64,000 nt of DNA, taken from positions 248,001-312,000 of the forward strand of contig NZ_JAVKDF010000023.1 of NCBI RefSeq assembly GCF_040222385.1, in the 5' to 3' direction. Below, one piece after another: positions 16,439 to 24,814 of this stretch. The notes under the pieces were generated by a model. That model did not search any database and was not told where the DNA came from. It saw nothing but the letters and a program-made list of their open reading frames with translations. Made by a program: the position numbers and the translations under genes. This DNA comes from Imperialibacter sp040222385. Its GTDB lineage: Bacteria > Bacteroidota > Bacteroidia > Cytophagales > Cyclobacteriaceae. The first letter of the stretch is position 1. Each line of letters opens with the position of its first letter.

Positions 16439-17873
16439 TTGGAAGATTTTTTTGGTGGCAATGCTTCTGGTGGCTGGCCAACTCAGCGCACAGGACAACG
16501 GCGGCACGGTAGCTTCCGACGGACCACTTTCGCTTGAGCAATGTATCGACTACGCACTAGCCAATTCTATCAATGCGCAGAATGCTACACTTGACGAGCA
16601 AATAGCAGCGGCCAAAGTCAAGGAGACAGTGGGAATAGGGCTGCCGCAAATTTCTGGTAGCGCTTCTGTTAACCACAACCAGAAGCTACAGCGTTTTTAT
16701 GGAACATACAATGACGATCCAAATGCGTTTAGCTTTTTCCCCGCAGGAATTCCTGGTGCTCAAAATGGAGATGTATTAGCTGCGCCGAACTTCTTTCAAC
16801 TAAAAAGTAGTGGGAACGCAAGTGTTACAGTCAATCAAATGATTTTCAATGGCTCTTACATCGTGGGCTTGCAGGCATCAAACACCTTCAAAGAGTTGTC
16901 TCAAAAAACTTCAGAGCAAACGAGAGAGCAAATTGTTGAGCAGGTAACAAAGGCTTACTATGCTGTGCTGATCAATCGTGAACGGATGCTGCTTTTTGAT
17001 GCCAATATTGCGAGGGTCGATAGCCTTCTTAGGAACACGAGAGCGCTGAATATTAGTGGGTTTGCGGAAAAAATTGATGTTGATCGTATTCAGGTAAGCT
17101 TCAATAACCTGGTGACTGAGCGGGACAAGTTCGGCAATATGAATGCGCTGGGACTGGCCATATTGAAGTTTCAGATGAATTATCCGATGGAGCAGCCGAT
17201 TGAAGTTGCTGGCACTATTCAGGACGTTCAACTCGATCCTATCGAAAAACTTAACGGGAGCGACTGGGATTACAAAAACAGGCCGGATTATAAAGTATTG
17301 GAAGTAAACAGACGGTTGCAGGAACTAAATATTAAGAACCTTTACGCTGAGGCGTTGCCGTCTATGAACGCCTTTGCTACGCTGGGTTACTCCACGCAGT
17401 CTAATGGTATTGGGGGCATTTTTAGAACTGAATCTAGCATTGAGGATTCCGATCTCGTCGGGCCCGACAAATGGTATGACTACTCTCAGTTTGGCCTAAG
17501 TCTAAATGTTCCAATTTTCGGGGGGCTGCAGCGCACTTACAAGATCCAGCAGGAGAAGCTCACACTACAAAAGCTGGACAACGGCTTTAAGTCATTGGAA
17601 AACCTCATTGATCTTGAGATTCAACAGTCATATCTCAACTTCGACAATGCGCAAAAGTCGCTCGCCTCGCAGGAAGAGAATATGGAGCTAGCAGAAAGTA
17701 TTGCCAGAGTAACCAAAATCAAATACGAGCAGGGAGTCGGTTCTAACCTGGAGGTAATCGACGCAGAAAACAGCCTTAGAAATGCACAGACCAACTACTA
17801 CAGCGCACTTTACGATGCCATTGTGGCTAAGGTTGATCTCGACAAGGCAAAAGGACTATTAATCAAAGAATAA
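16422..17873 (+). CDS. TolC family outer membrane efflux protein
   Basis: A 483-residue protein with signal peptide SWKIFLVAMLLVAGQLSAQ and the TolC/OEP pattern: LSLEQCIDYALANSINAQNA at the start of the mature part, a repeated helical half with NLIDLEIQQSYLNFDNAQKS and YEQGVGSNLEVIDAENSLRNAQTNY. It should form the trimeric outer-membrane duct of an RND pump with the next two genes. An ATG 27 bases upstream is in frame, but the one at 16422 gives a proper signal peptide. It starts inside the TetR gene; the HlyD-type gene follows 13 bases after its stop. Confidence 0.93.
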   Translation: MNLKSSWKIFLVAMLLVAGQLSAQDNGGTVASDGPLSLEQCIDYALANSINAQNATLDEQIAAAKVKETVGIGLPQISGSASVNHNQKLQRFYGTYNDDPNAFSFFPAGIPGAQNGDVLAAPNFFQLKSSGNASVTVNQMIFNGSYIVGLQASNTFKELSQKTSEQTREQIVEQVTKAYYAVLINRERMLLFDANIARVDSLLRNTRALNISGFAEKIDVDRIQVSFNNLVTERDKFGNMNALGLAILKFQMNYPMEQPIEVAGTIQDVQLDPIEKLNGSDWDYKNRPDYKVLEVNRRLQELNIKNLYAEALPSMNAFATLGYSTQSNGIGGIFRTESSIEDSDLVGPDKWYDYSQFGLSLNVPIFGGLQRTYKIQQEKLTLQKLDNGFKSLENLIDLEIQQSYLNFDNAQKSLASQEENMELAESIARVTKIKYEQGVGSNLEVIDAENSLRNAQTNYYSALYDAIVAKVDLDKAKGLLIKE

Positions 17874-17886
17874 GGAGAACCAAACT

Positions 17887-19062
17887 ATGAAAACATATAC
17901 ATCATCCATGAAAAGTTTACAGTTACTGGCACTGGTTGCTATTCTTTTCGCAGGCGTTTCATGCGGAGAGGCCCCTTCAGATATTGAAGAAAAAAAATCC
18001 GAACTCAGTGAATACAACAATGAGCTTCGGGAACTGAAAGCCAAGATTACTACGCTCGAAAAGGAAATCGCACAGATGGATCCTGAGTTTGGCAAGGAGA
18101 ATACCAACGCTATTCTTGTGGCTACCATGCCGGTTCCTACCAAGGACTTTTTTCATATGACCGAGGTTAGGGGATGGGTCGCTTCTCACAAAAATGTGAT
18201 GATGAGCGCCGAAACAATGGGCAAGGTTCAGGCGATTCAGGTTACCGAAGGTCAAAAGGTGAACAAAGGCCAGGTACTACTTACGCTTGATGCCGACATC
18301 GTCCGCAACAATATCAGCGAAGTACAGACCAGCCTCGAATTAGCTAAGACGCTTTTTGACAGACAATCTAAGCTGTGGGAGCAAAAAATTGGGACGGAGG
18401 TGCAATACCTGGAAGCTAAAAACCGCAAGGAGTCACTTGAAGACAGGTTGGCTACGCTCAACTCTCAGCTCGCTCAGTCAGTGATTAGGGCGCCATTCAG
18501 TGGGAGAGTAGATGAAATCCCGGCCACGCTTGGTTCCATCGCTTCTCCAGGCATGCCTTTGGTGCGGGTGCTGAGCGAAGACGACATGTACATCAAAGCT
18601 GATATCTCAGAAGTCTTTATTGGCAAGTTTACTGCTGGCGACCCGGTGGAAGTGTACTTCCCTGTTCAGGACAAAACAGTTACTGCCAAAGTAGTTTCGG
18701 TTGGTCAGGTGATCAACAGCGAAAACAGAACCTTCACTGTAGAAGTAAGCTTGCCTAAGATTGATTTCACTGTAAGACCTAACCAGGTGACAGTGCTTCA
18801 ACTGATTGACTACAGGAGCAGCAAAGCATTGGTTATACCGACCAAGATCATCTTGAAAGACGACAAAGGAACCTTTGTTTACACAGTCACTGATCAGGAC
18901 GGTAGCCTTGTAGCCACCAAAATCCATATAGAGACAGGACTTACTTTCAAAAGTGAAACGGAAGTTAAAAATGGTCTTCAGGGAACTGAGAAGTTAATTG
19001 AAAAAGGATACAGGGATGTAGCCGAGGGAGTTAGTGTGACGTTGGCAGCTGCCAGCAAGTAA
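17887..19062 (+). CDS. RND efflux periplasmic adaptor (HlyD/MFP family), lipoprotein
   Basis: A 391-residue adaptor linking the inner-membrane pump to the TolC-type duct. The N-terminus has a lipobox AGVSC (Cys27), so it is anchored by lipid. A coiled coil follows at about 32-62 (EEKKSELSEYNNELRELKAK), then the lipoyl half VMMSAETMGKVQAIQVTEGQKVNKGQVLL, a second hairpin (QTSLELAKTLFDRQSKL) and the barrel with VIRAPFSGRVDEIPATLG. A second ATG at 17908 would give a shorter signal peptide; either is possible. Middle gene of a three-part pump. Confidence 0.93.
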   Translation: MKTYTSSMKSLQLLALVAILFAGVSCGEAPSDIEEKKSELSEYNNELRELKAKITTLEKEIAQMDPEFGKENTNAILVATMPVPTKDFFHMTEVRGWVASHKNVMMSAETMGKVQAIQVTEGQKVNKGQVLLTLDADIVRNNISEVQTSLELAKTLFDRQSKLWEQKIGTEVQYLEAKNRKESLEDRLATLNSQLAQSVIRAPFSGRVDEIPATLGSIASPGMPLVRVLSEDDMYIKADISEVFIGKFTAGDPVEVYFPVQDKTVTAKVVSVGQVINSENRTFTVEVSLPKIDFTVRPNQVTVLQLIDYRSSKALVIPTKIILKDDKGTFVYTVTDQDGSLVATKIHIETGLTFKSETEVKNGLQGTEKLIEKGYRDVAEGVSVTLAAASK

Positions 19063-19085
19063 TTTATCTCAAAAACCGAATCCAT

Positions 19086-22000
19086 ATGGCTAACGATACA
19101 AATACTAACGATAATCTTTCAGAGGAAAACAGGTTTTCTGACGAGAACGAAGAAGTGGTCGACAAAGAGTTCAAACTCACCTCTACTTCTCTCAAGAACA
19201 GAACGACGGTTTTCTTTCTAACCTTTTTGCTGATTGTGATGGGAGTGAGTTCTTACATCTCGCTTCCAAAAGACAGTTATCCGGAAATTGAGCAGCCGAT
19301 AGTTTACATCGGTACTCCCCATCCGGGTAATGCACCCCTCGATATAGAGAACCTGATAACAAGGCCGATCGAGAAAGAGATCAATACCATCTCTGAAGTT
19401 GATAATATTAAGTCGACTTCCGTGCAGGACTACTCCACCATCATTGTTGAGTTCAGTGCAGAAACGGCTATTGAAGACGCCTTGACGAAGGTGAAGGATG
19501 CCGTGGACAGGGCCAAGCCGGAGCTACCTAGCGATCTGCAAACGGATCCTAATATATTCGAACTCAACCTGTCAGAGTTCCCTATCATGAACATCAACCT
19601 TTCTGGGAATTATACTCTGGAAGAGCTTGAAGACTATGCGGAAATTCTTGAGGACGAGATTGAAAAAGTAAGCGAGGTAAGCAAAGTAGAAATCAGGGGG
19701 ATTGACGAGAAAGAAGTCAGAATCAATGTAGACCCCTACAAGATGGAGGCTGTGAAGGTCAACTTCTCCGACATTGAGAATGCGATTTCTGCTGAGAACG
19801 TTTCACTTTCTGGTGGAAATATTCTTGAGGACGGCATCAGAAGAACCATTAGAGTGGTGGGTGAGTTTGAGGAGGCCAGTGAAATGGAAGACATCATTGT
19901 CAAAAATGAGAACGCTAACATCGTCTACCTTAAAGACATAGCAACCATTGAATTCGGTTTCAAGGAAAAGCAAAGCTTTGCCAGAATGAATGGCAAGCCT
20001 GTTGTTTCTGTGGATGTGATCAAAAGAAGCGGCGAAAACCTGTTGATTACCACAGAAAAGATCAATGTCATTCTCGAAAAAACGAAGGAGTCACTACCCG
20101 CTGATCTTGAAATCGCTATCACCAACGACCAGTCGGAAATGACCCGTGAAATGGTGAGCAACCTGGAGAATAACATTATCTCAGGGGTAATTCTGGTGGT
20201 TTTGGTACTTCTCTTCTTTTTAGGAACGAGAAACGCCTTGTTTGTGGGCGTGGCCATTCCGTTGTCGATGTTCATTTCCTTTATCGTGCTGTCGGCCTTT
20301 AGCATCACTATCAACATGATGGTACTGTTCTCGCTGATCATGGCACTGGGTATGCTGGTGGACAATGGTATTGTGGTAGTGGAAAACGTCTACCGTTTGA
20401 TGGAATTGGGTATGAAGCCGCTCGAAGCTACCCGTCGGGGGGTGGGAGAGGTGGCCTGGCCTATTATTTCCTCCACGGCAACCACACTTGCGGCCTTTCT
20501 TCCTTTGGCCTTCTGGCCGGGCTTAATGGGGCAGTTTATGCGTTACTTGCCGATCACGTTAATTGTTACGCTTAGTTCTTCACTTTTTGTGGCTTTGGTG
20601 ATCAACCCCGTAATGATTGCTGCTTTTATGAAGGTGGATGATAGACGGGCATTCAACTATAAAAGGATATGGATATTTGCAGGTGTCAGTACAGGCATAG
20701 GCGCTTTGTTGCTGCTGGCAAAAGCGAATGTGCTTGGTAACTTGTCATTGCTGCTGGGTGTACTTATTCTGTTAAATGTATACGTACTGGTTCCTTTGTC
20801 CAGAAAGTTTCAGGACACCTTTCTTCCTTTTATCGAGGGGCTTTACTCCCGAACACTTCAGTTCGCTTTGCGGGGGTGGAATCCGACGCTGTTTTTCTTT
20901 GGCACTGTATTTCTATTATTCTTTTCACTTGGCATGATGGGGGTATTTACGCCTAACGTCATTTTCTTTCCTGAGAACGAACCAAAGTATGTCAATGTAT
21001 TCATTGAGCAGCCTTCGGGAACCGATATCAATATTACCAACTCATTTACAGAGGAGGTAGAGAAGAAGGTAATGAAAGTGGTAGAGCCTTATCAGTTCAT
21101 GGTTGAGTCAGTAGTGACGAAAGTAGGACAGGATACTGCCGACCCTAATGACCCTTCGGCGGTGGGCCAGGCAGAAACACCCAACAAAGCCAGGATCACT
21201 GTCAATTTTGTGGAGTTTAAGTACCGGAAGAGGGAAGGTTCGGATGAGTGGGTGATGACCAGCGATATCATGAACGAGATGCGGGAGGCGGTTCAGGGCT
21301 ATCCTGGAGTTGCACTGACCGTTGACAAAGACGCCGCCGGCCCCCCGGTGGGCAAGCCAATTGCCATTGAAGTGACGGGACAGGACTTTGTCCGATTGAT
21401 TGAAATTACTGAAGACATGAAAACCTTCATTAATGAGTCAGGTATTGAAGGTATCGAGAGACTCAAAACTGACCTTGAAACAGGCAAGCCAGAACTTATT
21501 GTAGATATAGACAGAGAAAAGGCCCGCCGCTTCGGTTTGTCGACCTACTCCATTGCCAATGAGGTGCGCACGTCTTTGTTTGGTAAAGAGATATCCAAAT
21601 TCAAACAGGGAGAAGACGACTATGAAGTACAGTTGAGACTTGACGAAAAGTATCGCTACGATATCGATGCGTTGATGAACAAGAGTGTGGTTTTCCGTGA
21701 CCAAACCAATGGACGAATTGTTTCAGTGCCGATCTCTTCCGTAGCCAAGGCAGAGTTGAGCACTACCTATGGTTCGGTGCGTAGAAAAGACCTGCAAAGA
21801 GTGGTGACCATCAGCTCCAACGTGTTGGGAGGAGCCAATCCAACCGAAATCAACAATCAGATCAAAGAGTTGCTGGTGAACTTTGACATGCCTCAAGGCT
21901 ATTCATTCAAATTTGGTGGAGAGCAGGAAAAGCAAGCGGAGGAAATGGCCTTCCTGAGTAGTGCATTGTTATTGGCGGTATTCCTGATCTTTCTGATCAT

Positions 22001-22544
22001 TGTGGCGCAGTTCAATAAAATGACGGCACCTTTGATCATCATGACGTCGGTGCTTTTCAGTACCATCGGAGTGTTCCTTGGTCTGGTAATCTTCCAAATG
22101 GACTTTGTGGTCATCATGACGATGGTGGGAATCATTTCTCTTGCGGGTATCGTGGTGAACAACGCTATCGTACTCATCGACTTCATTGAACTTACCAGAA
22201 GCAGAATGAGGAAAGAATTAGGTGTTGAAAGGCTCACAATCGAGCAAGTGGATGAAGCGATTGTTGTCGCAGGGAAGACCAGGCTTCGTCCGGTACTGCT
22301 CACTGCCATCACCACTGTGCTTGGCCTGGTGCCTTTGGCTATTGGCCTGAACATTGACTTTATCGGCTTCTTCAGAGAGTACAACCCCGACTTTTTCATG
22401 GGTGGAGACAATGTGATCTTCTGGGGGCCTATGTCGTGGACCATCGTATTTGGTCTCACGTTCGCTACCTTCCTTACGCTGGTGATTGTGCCTGTGATGT
22501 ACTGGTTCTTTGCCAGGGTGAACAGGAGATTCGGATTAAGCTAA
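19086..22544 (+). CDS. RND family efflux transporter, inner-membrane pump
   Basis: A 1152-residue AcrB-type transporter. A first membrane segment (TTVFFLTFLLIVMGVSSYI) is followed by the porter domain with PHPGNAPLDIENLITRPIEKEI; TM4 carries MALGMLVDNGIVVVENVYR with the proton-relay Asp, and the second half has the matching GIISLAGIVVNNAIVLIDFIE. Twelve membrane segments are expected. It exports hydrophobic toxic compounds using the proton gradient. The N-terminal 30 residues are a hydrophilic Asn/Glu-rich extension. It is 23 bases after the adaptor gene and ends the operon at a terminator. Confidence 0.95.
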   Translation: MANDTNTNDNLSEENRFSDENEEVVDKEFKLTSTSLKNRTTVFFLTFLLIVMGVSSYISLPKDSYPEIEQPIVYIGTPHPGNAPLDIENLITRPIEKEINTISEVDNIKSTSVQDYSTIIVEFSAETAIEDALTKVKDAVDRAKPELPSDLQTDPNIFELNLSEFPIMNINLSGNYTLEELEDYAEILEDEIEKVSEVSKVEIRGIDEKEVRINVDPYKMEAVKVNFSDIENAISAENVSLSGGNILEDGIRRTIRVVGEFEEASEMEDIIVKNENANIVYLKDIATIEFGFKEKQSFARMNGKPVVSVDVIKRSGENLLITTEKINVILEKTKESLPADLEIAITNDQSEMTREMVSNLENNIISGVILVVLVLLFFLGTRNALFVGVAIPLSMFISFIVLSAFSITINMMVLFSLIMALGMLVDNGIVVVENVYRLMELGMKPLEATRRGVGEVAWPIISSTATTLAAFLPLAFWPGLMGQFMRYLPITLIVTLSSSLFVALVINPVMIAAFMKVDDRRAFNYKRIWIFAGVSTGIGALLLLAKANVLGNLSLLLGVLILLNVYVLVPLSRKFQDTFLPFIEGLYSRTLQFALRGWNPTLFFFGTVFLLFFSLGMMGVFTPNVIFFPENEPKYVNVFIEQPSGTDINITNSFTEEVEKKVMKVVEPYQFMVESVVTKVGQDTADPNDPSAVGQAETPNKARITVNFVEFKYRKREGSDEWVMTSDIMNEMREAVQGYPGVALTVDKDAAGPPVGKPIAIEVTGQDFVRLIEITEDMKTFINESGIEGIERLKTDLETGKPELIVDIDREKARRFGLSTYSIANEVRTSLFGKEISKFKQGEDDYEVQLRLDEKYRYDIDALMNKSVVFRDQTNGRIVSVPISSVAKAELSTTYGSVRRKDLQRVVTISSNVLGGANPTEINNQIKELLVNFDMPQGYSFKFGGEQEKQAEEMAFLSSALLLAVFLIFLIIVAQFNKMTAPLIIMTSVLFSTIGVFLGLVIFQMDFVVIMTMVGIISLAGIVVNNAIVLIDFIELTRSRMRKELGVERLTIEQVDEAIVVAGKTRLRPVLLTAITTVLGLVPLAIGLNIDFIGFFREYNPDFFMGGDNVIFWGPMSWTIVFGLTFATFLTLVIVPVMYWFFARVNRRFGLS

Positions 22545-22552
22545 AAATAATT

Positions 22553-22628
22553 GAGCCCTTTTAAAGTATTCCCTGGCGTTTAAACGTCTATACAAAGGTG
22601 AACTTAAAGGGGCTCTTTTTCTTTCTTA
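22553..22628 (+). terminator. Terminator of the efflux operon
   Basis: A 12-base stem (GAGCCCTTTTAA / TTAAAGGGGCTC, one G-U pair) encloses about 39 bases that contain an inner palindrome GGCGTTTAAACGTC, followed by TTTTTCTTTCTT. It lies 8 bases after the pump gene's stop. Confidence 0.7.
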
Positions 22629-22670
22629 TGAAAGAGGTCTCTCGCCGACCATAATTAATGTCACCTCTAA

Positions 22671-23918
22671 ATGAATAGGATCGTGTTTGCATTCTTTTTG
22701 CTCCTCCTTCTGCTAGCAATTGATTGGTATGTTTTCCAGGCTGTCAGGCTGGCAACTGCCGACATGTCTCTGACTACACGGAAAGCTGTGTTCTGGATTT
22801 TCTGGGGCGTCACCACCTTGTCGGCACTTGGTGTTCTTGTCGTTAACTTCGCCGACTTATCTGCTATGAAAGGTCTTCGCACCTTCATTGTGCTGGGTAT
22901 CTTCATCAATGTGATGTCAAAGTTGTTTACCCTTATTTTCTTATTGGTAGGAGATATTATCAGAGGGTTTCAATGGCTTGGCAACTTCATATTTTCAAGC
23001 CCAAAGCCTATCAATCCCAATGGAAGAGCCATTCCCAGGTCTGAGTTCATTTCAAAGGTAGCGCTTATTGCAGGGGCTGTTCCGGCATTGACGATGAGTT
23101 ACGGCATTTTGAGTGGTGCTCACGACTATCGAATCCGGCGCAAAACCATCTTCTTTCCCAACCTGCCCAAAGAGTTCGACGGTATACAGATAGGTCAGCT
23201 TTCCGATATTCACTCTGGCAGCTTTTTCAACAAGACGGCAGTAAAAGGTGGCGTGGAAATGCTGTTGGGCGAAAAACCAGATCTTATCTTTTTCACCGGC
23301 GATTTAGTGAACAATGAGGCGGAGGAAGTAAAAGAATACATTTCCATATTTGACAAAGTAAAAGCACCCCTTGGAGTTTACTCCACTCTTGGCAATCATG
23401 ACTATGGAGACTACAAAAACTGGTCATCAGAGGCCGCAAAAAAATCAAACTTAGAAGACCTTAAAGCTGCTCACAAAGAGTTGGGCTGGCGCTTGATGAT
23501 GAATGAAAACCTTCCAGTGAAGGTGGATGGTGAGCAAATAGGTATCCTGGGCATCGAAAACTGGGGAGCCGGTAGGTTTGCCAAATATGGCAAAATGGAT
23601 TTGGCTCATCAAGGGTCAGACGAATACCCATTTAGAATCTTGCTTTCGCATGACCCCAGCCACTGGGACGCTCAGGTAAGGCCCAACTATGGTGATGTAG
23701 ACTTAATGTTGTCTGGTCATACGCATGGCTTTCAGTTTGGCGTGGAGATCGGTGGTTTTCAATGGAGTCCTTCTCAGTATGTATACAAACAGTGGGCCGG
23801 TCTTTATCAGGAAGAGAATCAGTACCTTTATGTCAATCGAGGATTTGGATATCTTGGTTACCCCGGTCGAATTGGCATTCTGCCAGAGATTACTATTCTG
23901 GAACTAAAAAGAGCCTGA
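22671..23918 (+). CDS. Membrane-anchored metallophosphoesterase
   Basis: A 415-residue protein. Three or four hydrophobic segments fill residues 1-145, then a calcineurin-like phosphoesterase domain with the metal-binding motifs in order: QLSDIHSG (D, H), FFTGDLVNN (D), STLGNHDYGD (N, H), LLSHDPSHWD and LSGHTHGFQFG. This matches the YaeI/YkuE-like branch of membrane-linked enzymes; in that branch a lipid or a cell-wall precursor has been proposed as substrate, which is not shown here. It has its own upstream region after the efflux operon and ends in a hairpin that converges with the beta-barrel gene. Confidence 0.88.
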   Translation: MNRIVFAFFLLLLLLAIDWYVFQAVRLATADMSLTTRKAVFWIFWGVTTLSALGVLVVNFADLSAMKGLRTFIVLGIFINVMSKLFTLIFLLVGDIIRGFQWLGNFIFSSPKPINPNGRAIPRSEFISKVALIAGAVPALTMSYGILSGAHDYRIRRKTIFFPNLPKEFDGIQIGQLSDIHSGSFFNKTAVKGGVEMLLGEKPDLIFFTGDLVNNEAEEVKEYISIFDKVKAPLGVYSTLGNHDYGDYKNWSSEAAKKSNLEDLKAAHKELGWRLMMNENLPVKVDGEQIGILGIENWGAGRFAKYGKMDLAHQGSDEYPFRILLSHDPSHWDAQVRPNYGDVDLMLSGHTHGFQFGVEIGGFQWSPSQYVYKQWAGLYQEENQYLYVNRGFGYLGYPGRIGILPEITILELKRA

Positions 23919-23935
23919 CCTATCAGGTCAAGCTC
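23911..23935. terminator. Convergent hairpin terminator
   Basis: GAGC/GCTC and TGACCT/AGGTCA stems with a 3-base loop, overlapping the phosphoesterase stop codon and followed by CTTTT. It can serve both the phosphoesterase gene and the converging beta-barrel gene. Confidence 0.65.
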
Positions 23936-23963
23936 CTTTTGCAGATATTCTTTTGTTCTTCTG

Positions 23964-24587
23964 TTAGAAAGGTATGCTCATAAATACCTGGAGCACTGAG
24001 TTTTTGGAGTTCTCGGTTGCTTCTGCTGCCAAAGAACCACTTTCGCCAATTTCCTGTAGGCCGTAGTTATACCGAACTCCCAAAGAGCCTCCTGTGAAAT
24101 TGAAACCAACGCCGCCAAACACTCCGTAGTCAAACGTGTTGAATTTATCCCGGTCAAGCTCACTTACAACTTCTTTGGTTCCATCCGAGTCGATTCTCTT
24201 CACCTTTACTGAGGTTAACAGAGACACATACGGGCCAGCTTCAAAGTAGAAATTACCGATGGGATTTACCTTTAAAGCCACCGGTACGTCCACATAGCTG
24301 AGGTTGAAGCGATATTTGCCGTTACCCAGACCCAGGAATGTGTCATCATAGATAACTTCGGCACCTTTCAACGAGTAAAGTATTTCTGGCTGAATCGACA
24401 ATTGCTTCACTAGTTGTGCCTTGTAGTAAACGCCTGCATTGAAACCAACTTTCATGTTTTCATCGTCTACATCATCAACGTAAAGATTTGAAAAGTTGAG
24501 TCCTCCTTTGAGACCGGCATCCTGAGCAAGCGCTCCGCAGGTGATGAACATCATTAGTAAACTGGTTGCTAAAATGGTATTTTTCAT
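23964..24587 (-). CDS. Outer membrane beta-barrel protein
   Basis: A 207-residue protein with signal peptide MKNTILATSLLMMFITCGALA and then alternating strands typical of the 8-stranded OmpX/PorT-like family (GLKGGLNFSNLYVDD, VGFNAGVYYKAQL, LSIQPEILYSLKGAEV, FYFEAGPYVSLL, FGGVGFNFTGGSLGVRYNYGL), ending in Phe (MSIPF), which is usual for barrel insertion. The frame is open for 42 more codons upstream, but the signal peptide fixes the ATG at 24585-24587. Function unknown. Confidence 0.88.
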   Translation of the reverse strand: MKNTILATSLLMMFITCGALAQDAGLKGGLNFSNLYVDDVDDENMKVGFNAGVYYKAQLVKQLSIQPEILYSLKGAEVIYDDTFLGLGNGKYRFNLSYVDVPVALKVNPIGNFYFEAGPYVSLLTSVKVKRIDSDGTKEVVSELDRDKFNTFDYGVFGGVGFNFTGGSLGVRYNYGLQEIGESGSLAAEATENSKNSVLQVFMSIPF

Positions 24588-24756
24588 ATTATTTTTATGA
24601 TTTTTACTATATGTCAACGAAGCAAAGACCAGATTGTTGCGTTGAGTTGGCCAGCTATCTGGGCCTGAGTGACTTAACAGGTCGTGGAAATTGGCGGCGT
24701 TGAAGTGCTTCACTGCTGTGCGTTGCCAGGTTCAGTGGCTATTGTTTTTCACAAAA

Positions 24757-24790
24757 AAGGCCCTGAAGTGTCATTCAACTTCAGGGCCTT
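24757..24790 (-). terminator. Intrinsic terminator of the MacB-like permease gene
   Basis: Perfect 13-base stem (AAGGCCCTGAAGT and complement) with an 8-base loop, followed on the minus strand by TTTT. It begins 25 bases after the permease stop. Confidence 0.9.
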
Positions 24791-24814
24791 GAAATCGGCG
24801 GTTATGCCAGAGAT

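Noticed and set aside
19925..22459. Long antisense frames in the RND pump gene
   Set aside because: They are low-complexity Ser/Ile/Thr-rich translations without motifs, as expected opposite a membrane-protein gene.
24588..24713. 42-codon extension of the beta-barrel gene
   Set aside because: A clear signal peptide starts at the internal ATG (24585-24587); an extension would bury it.
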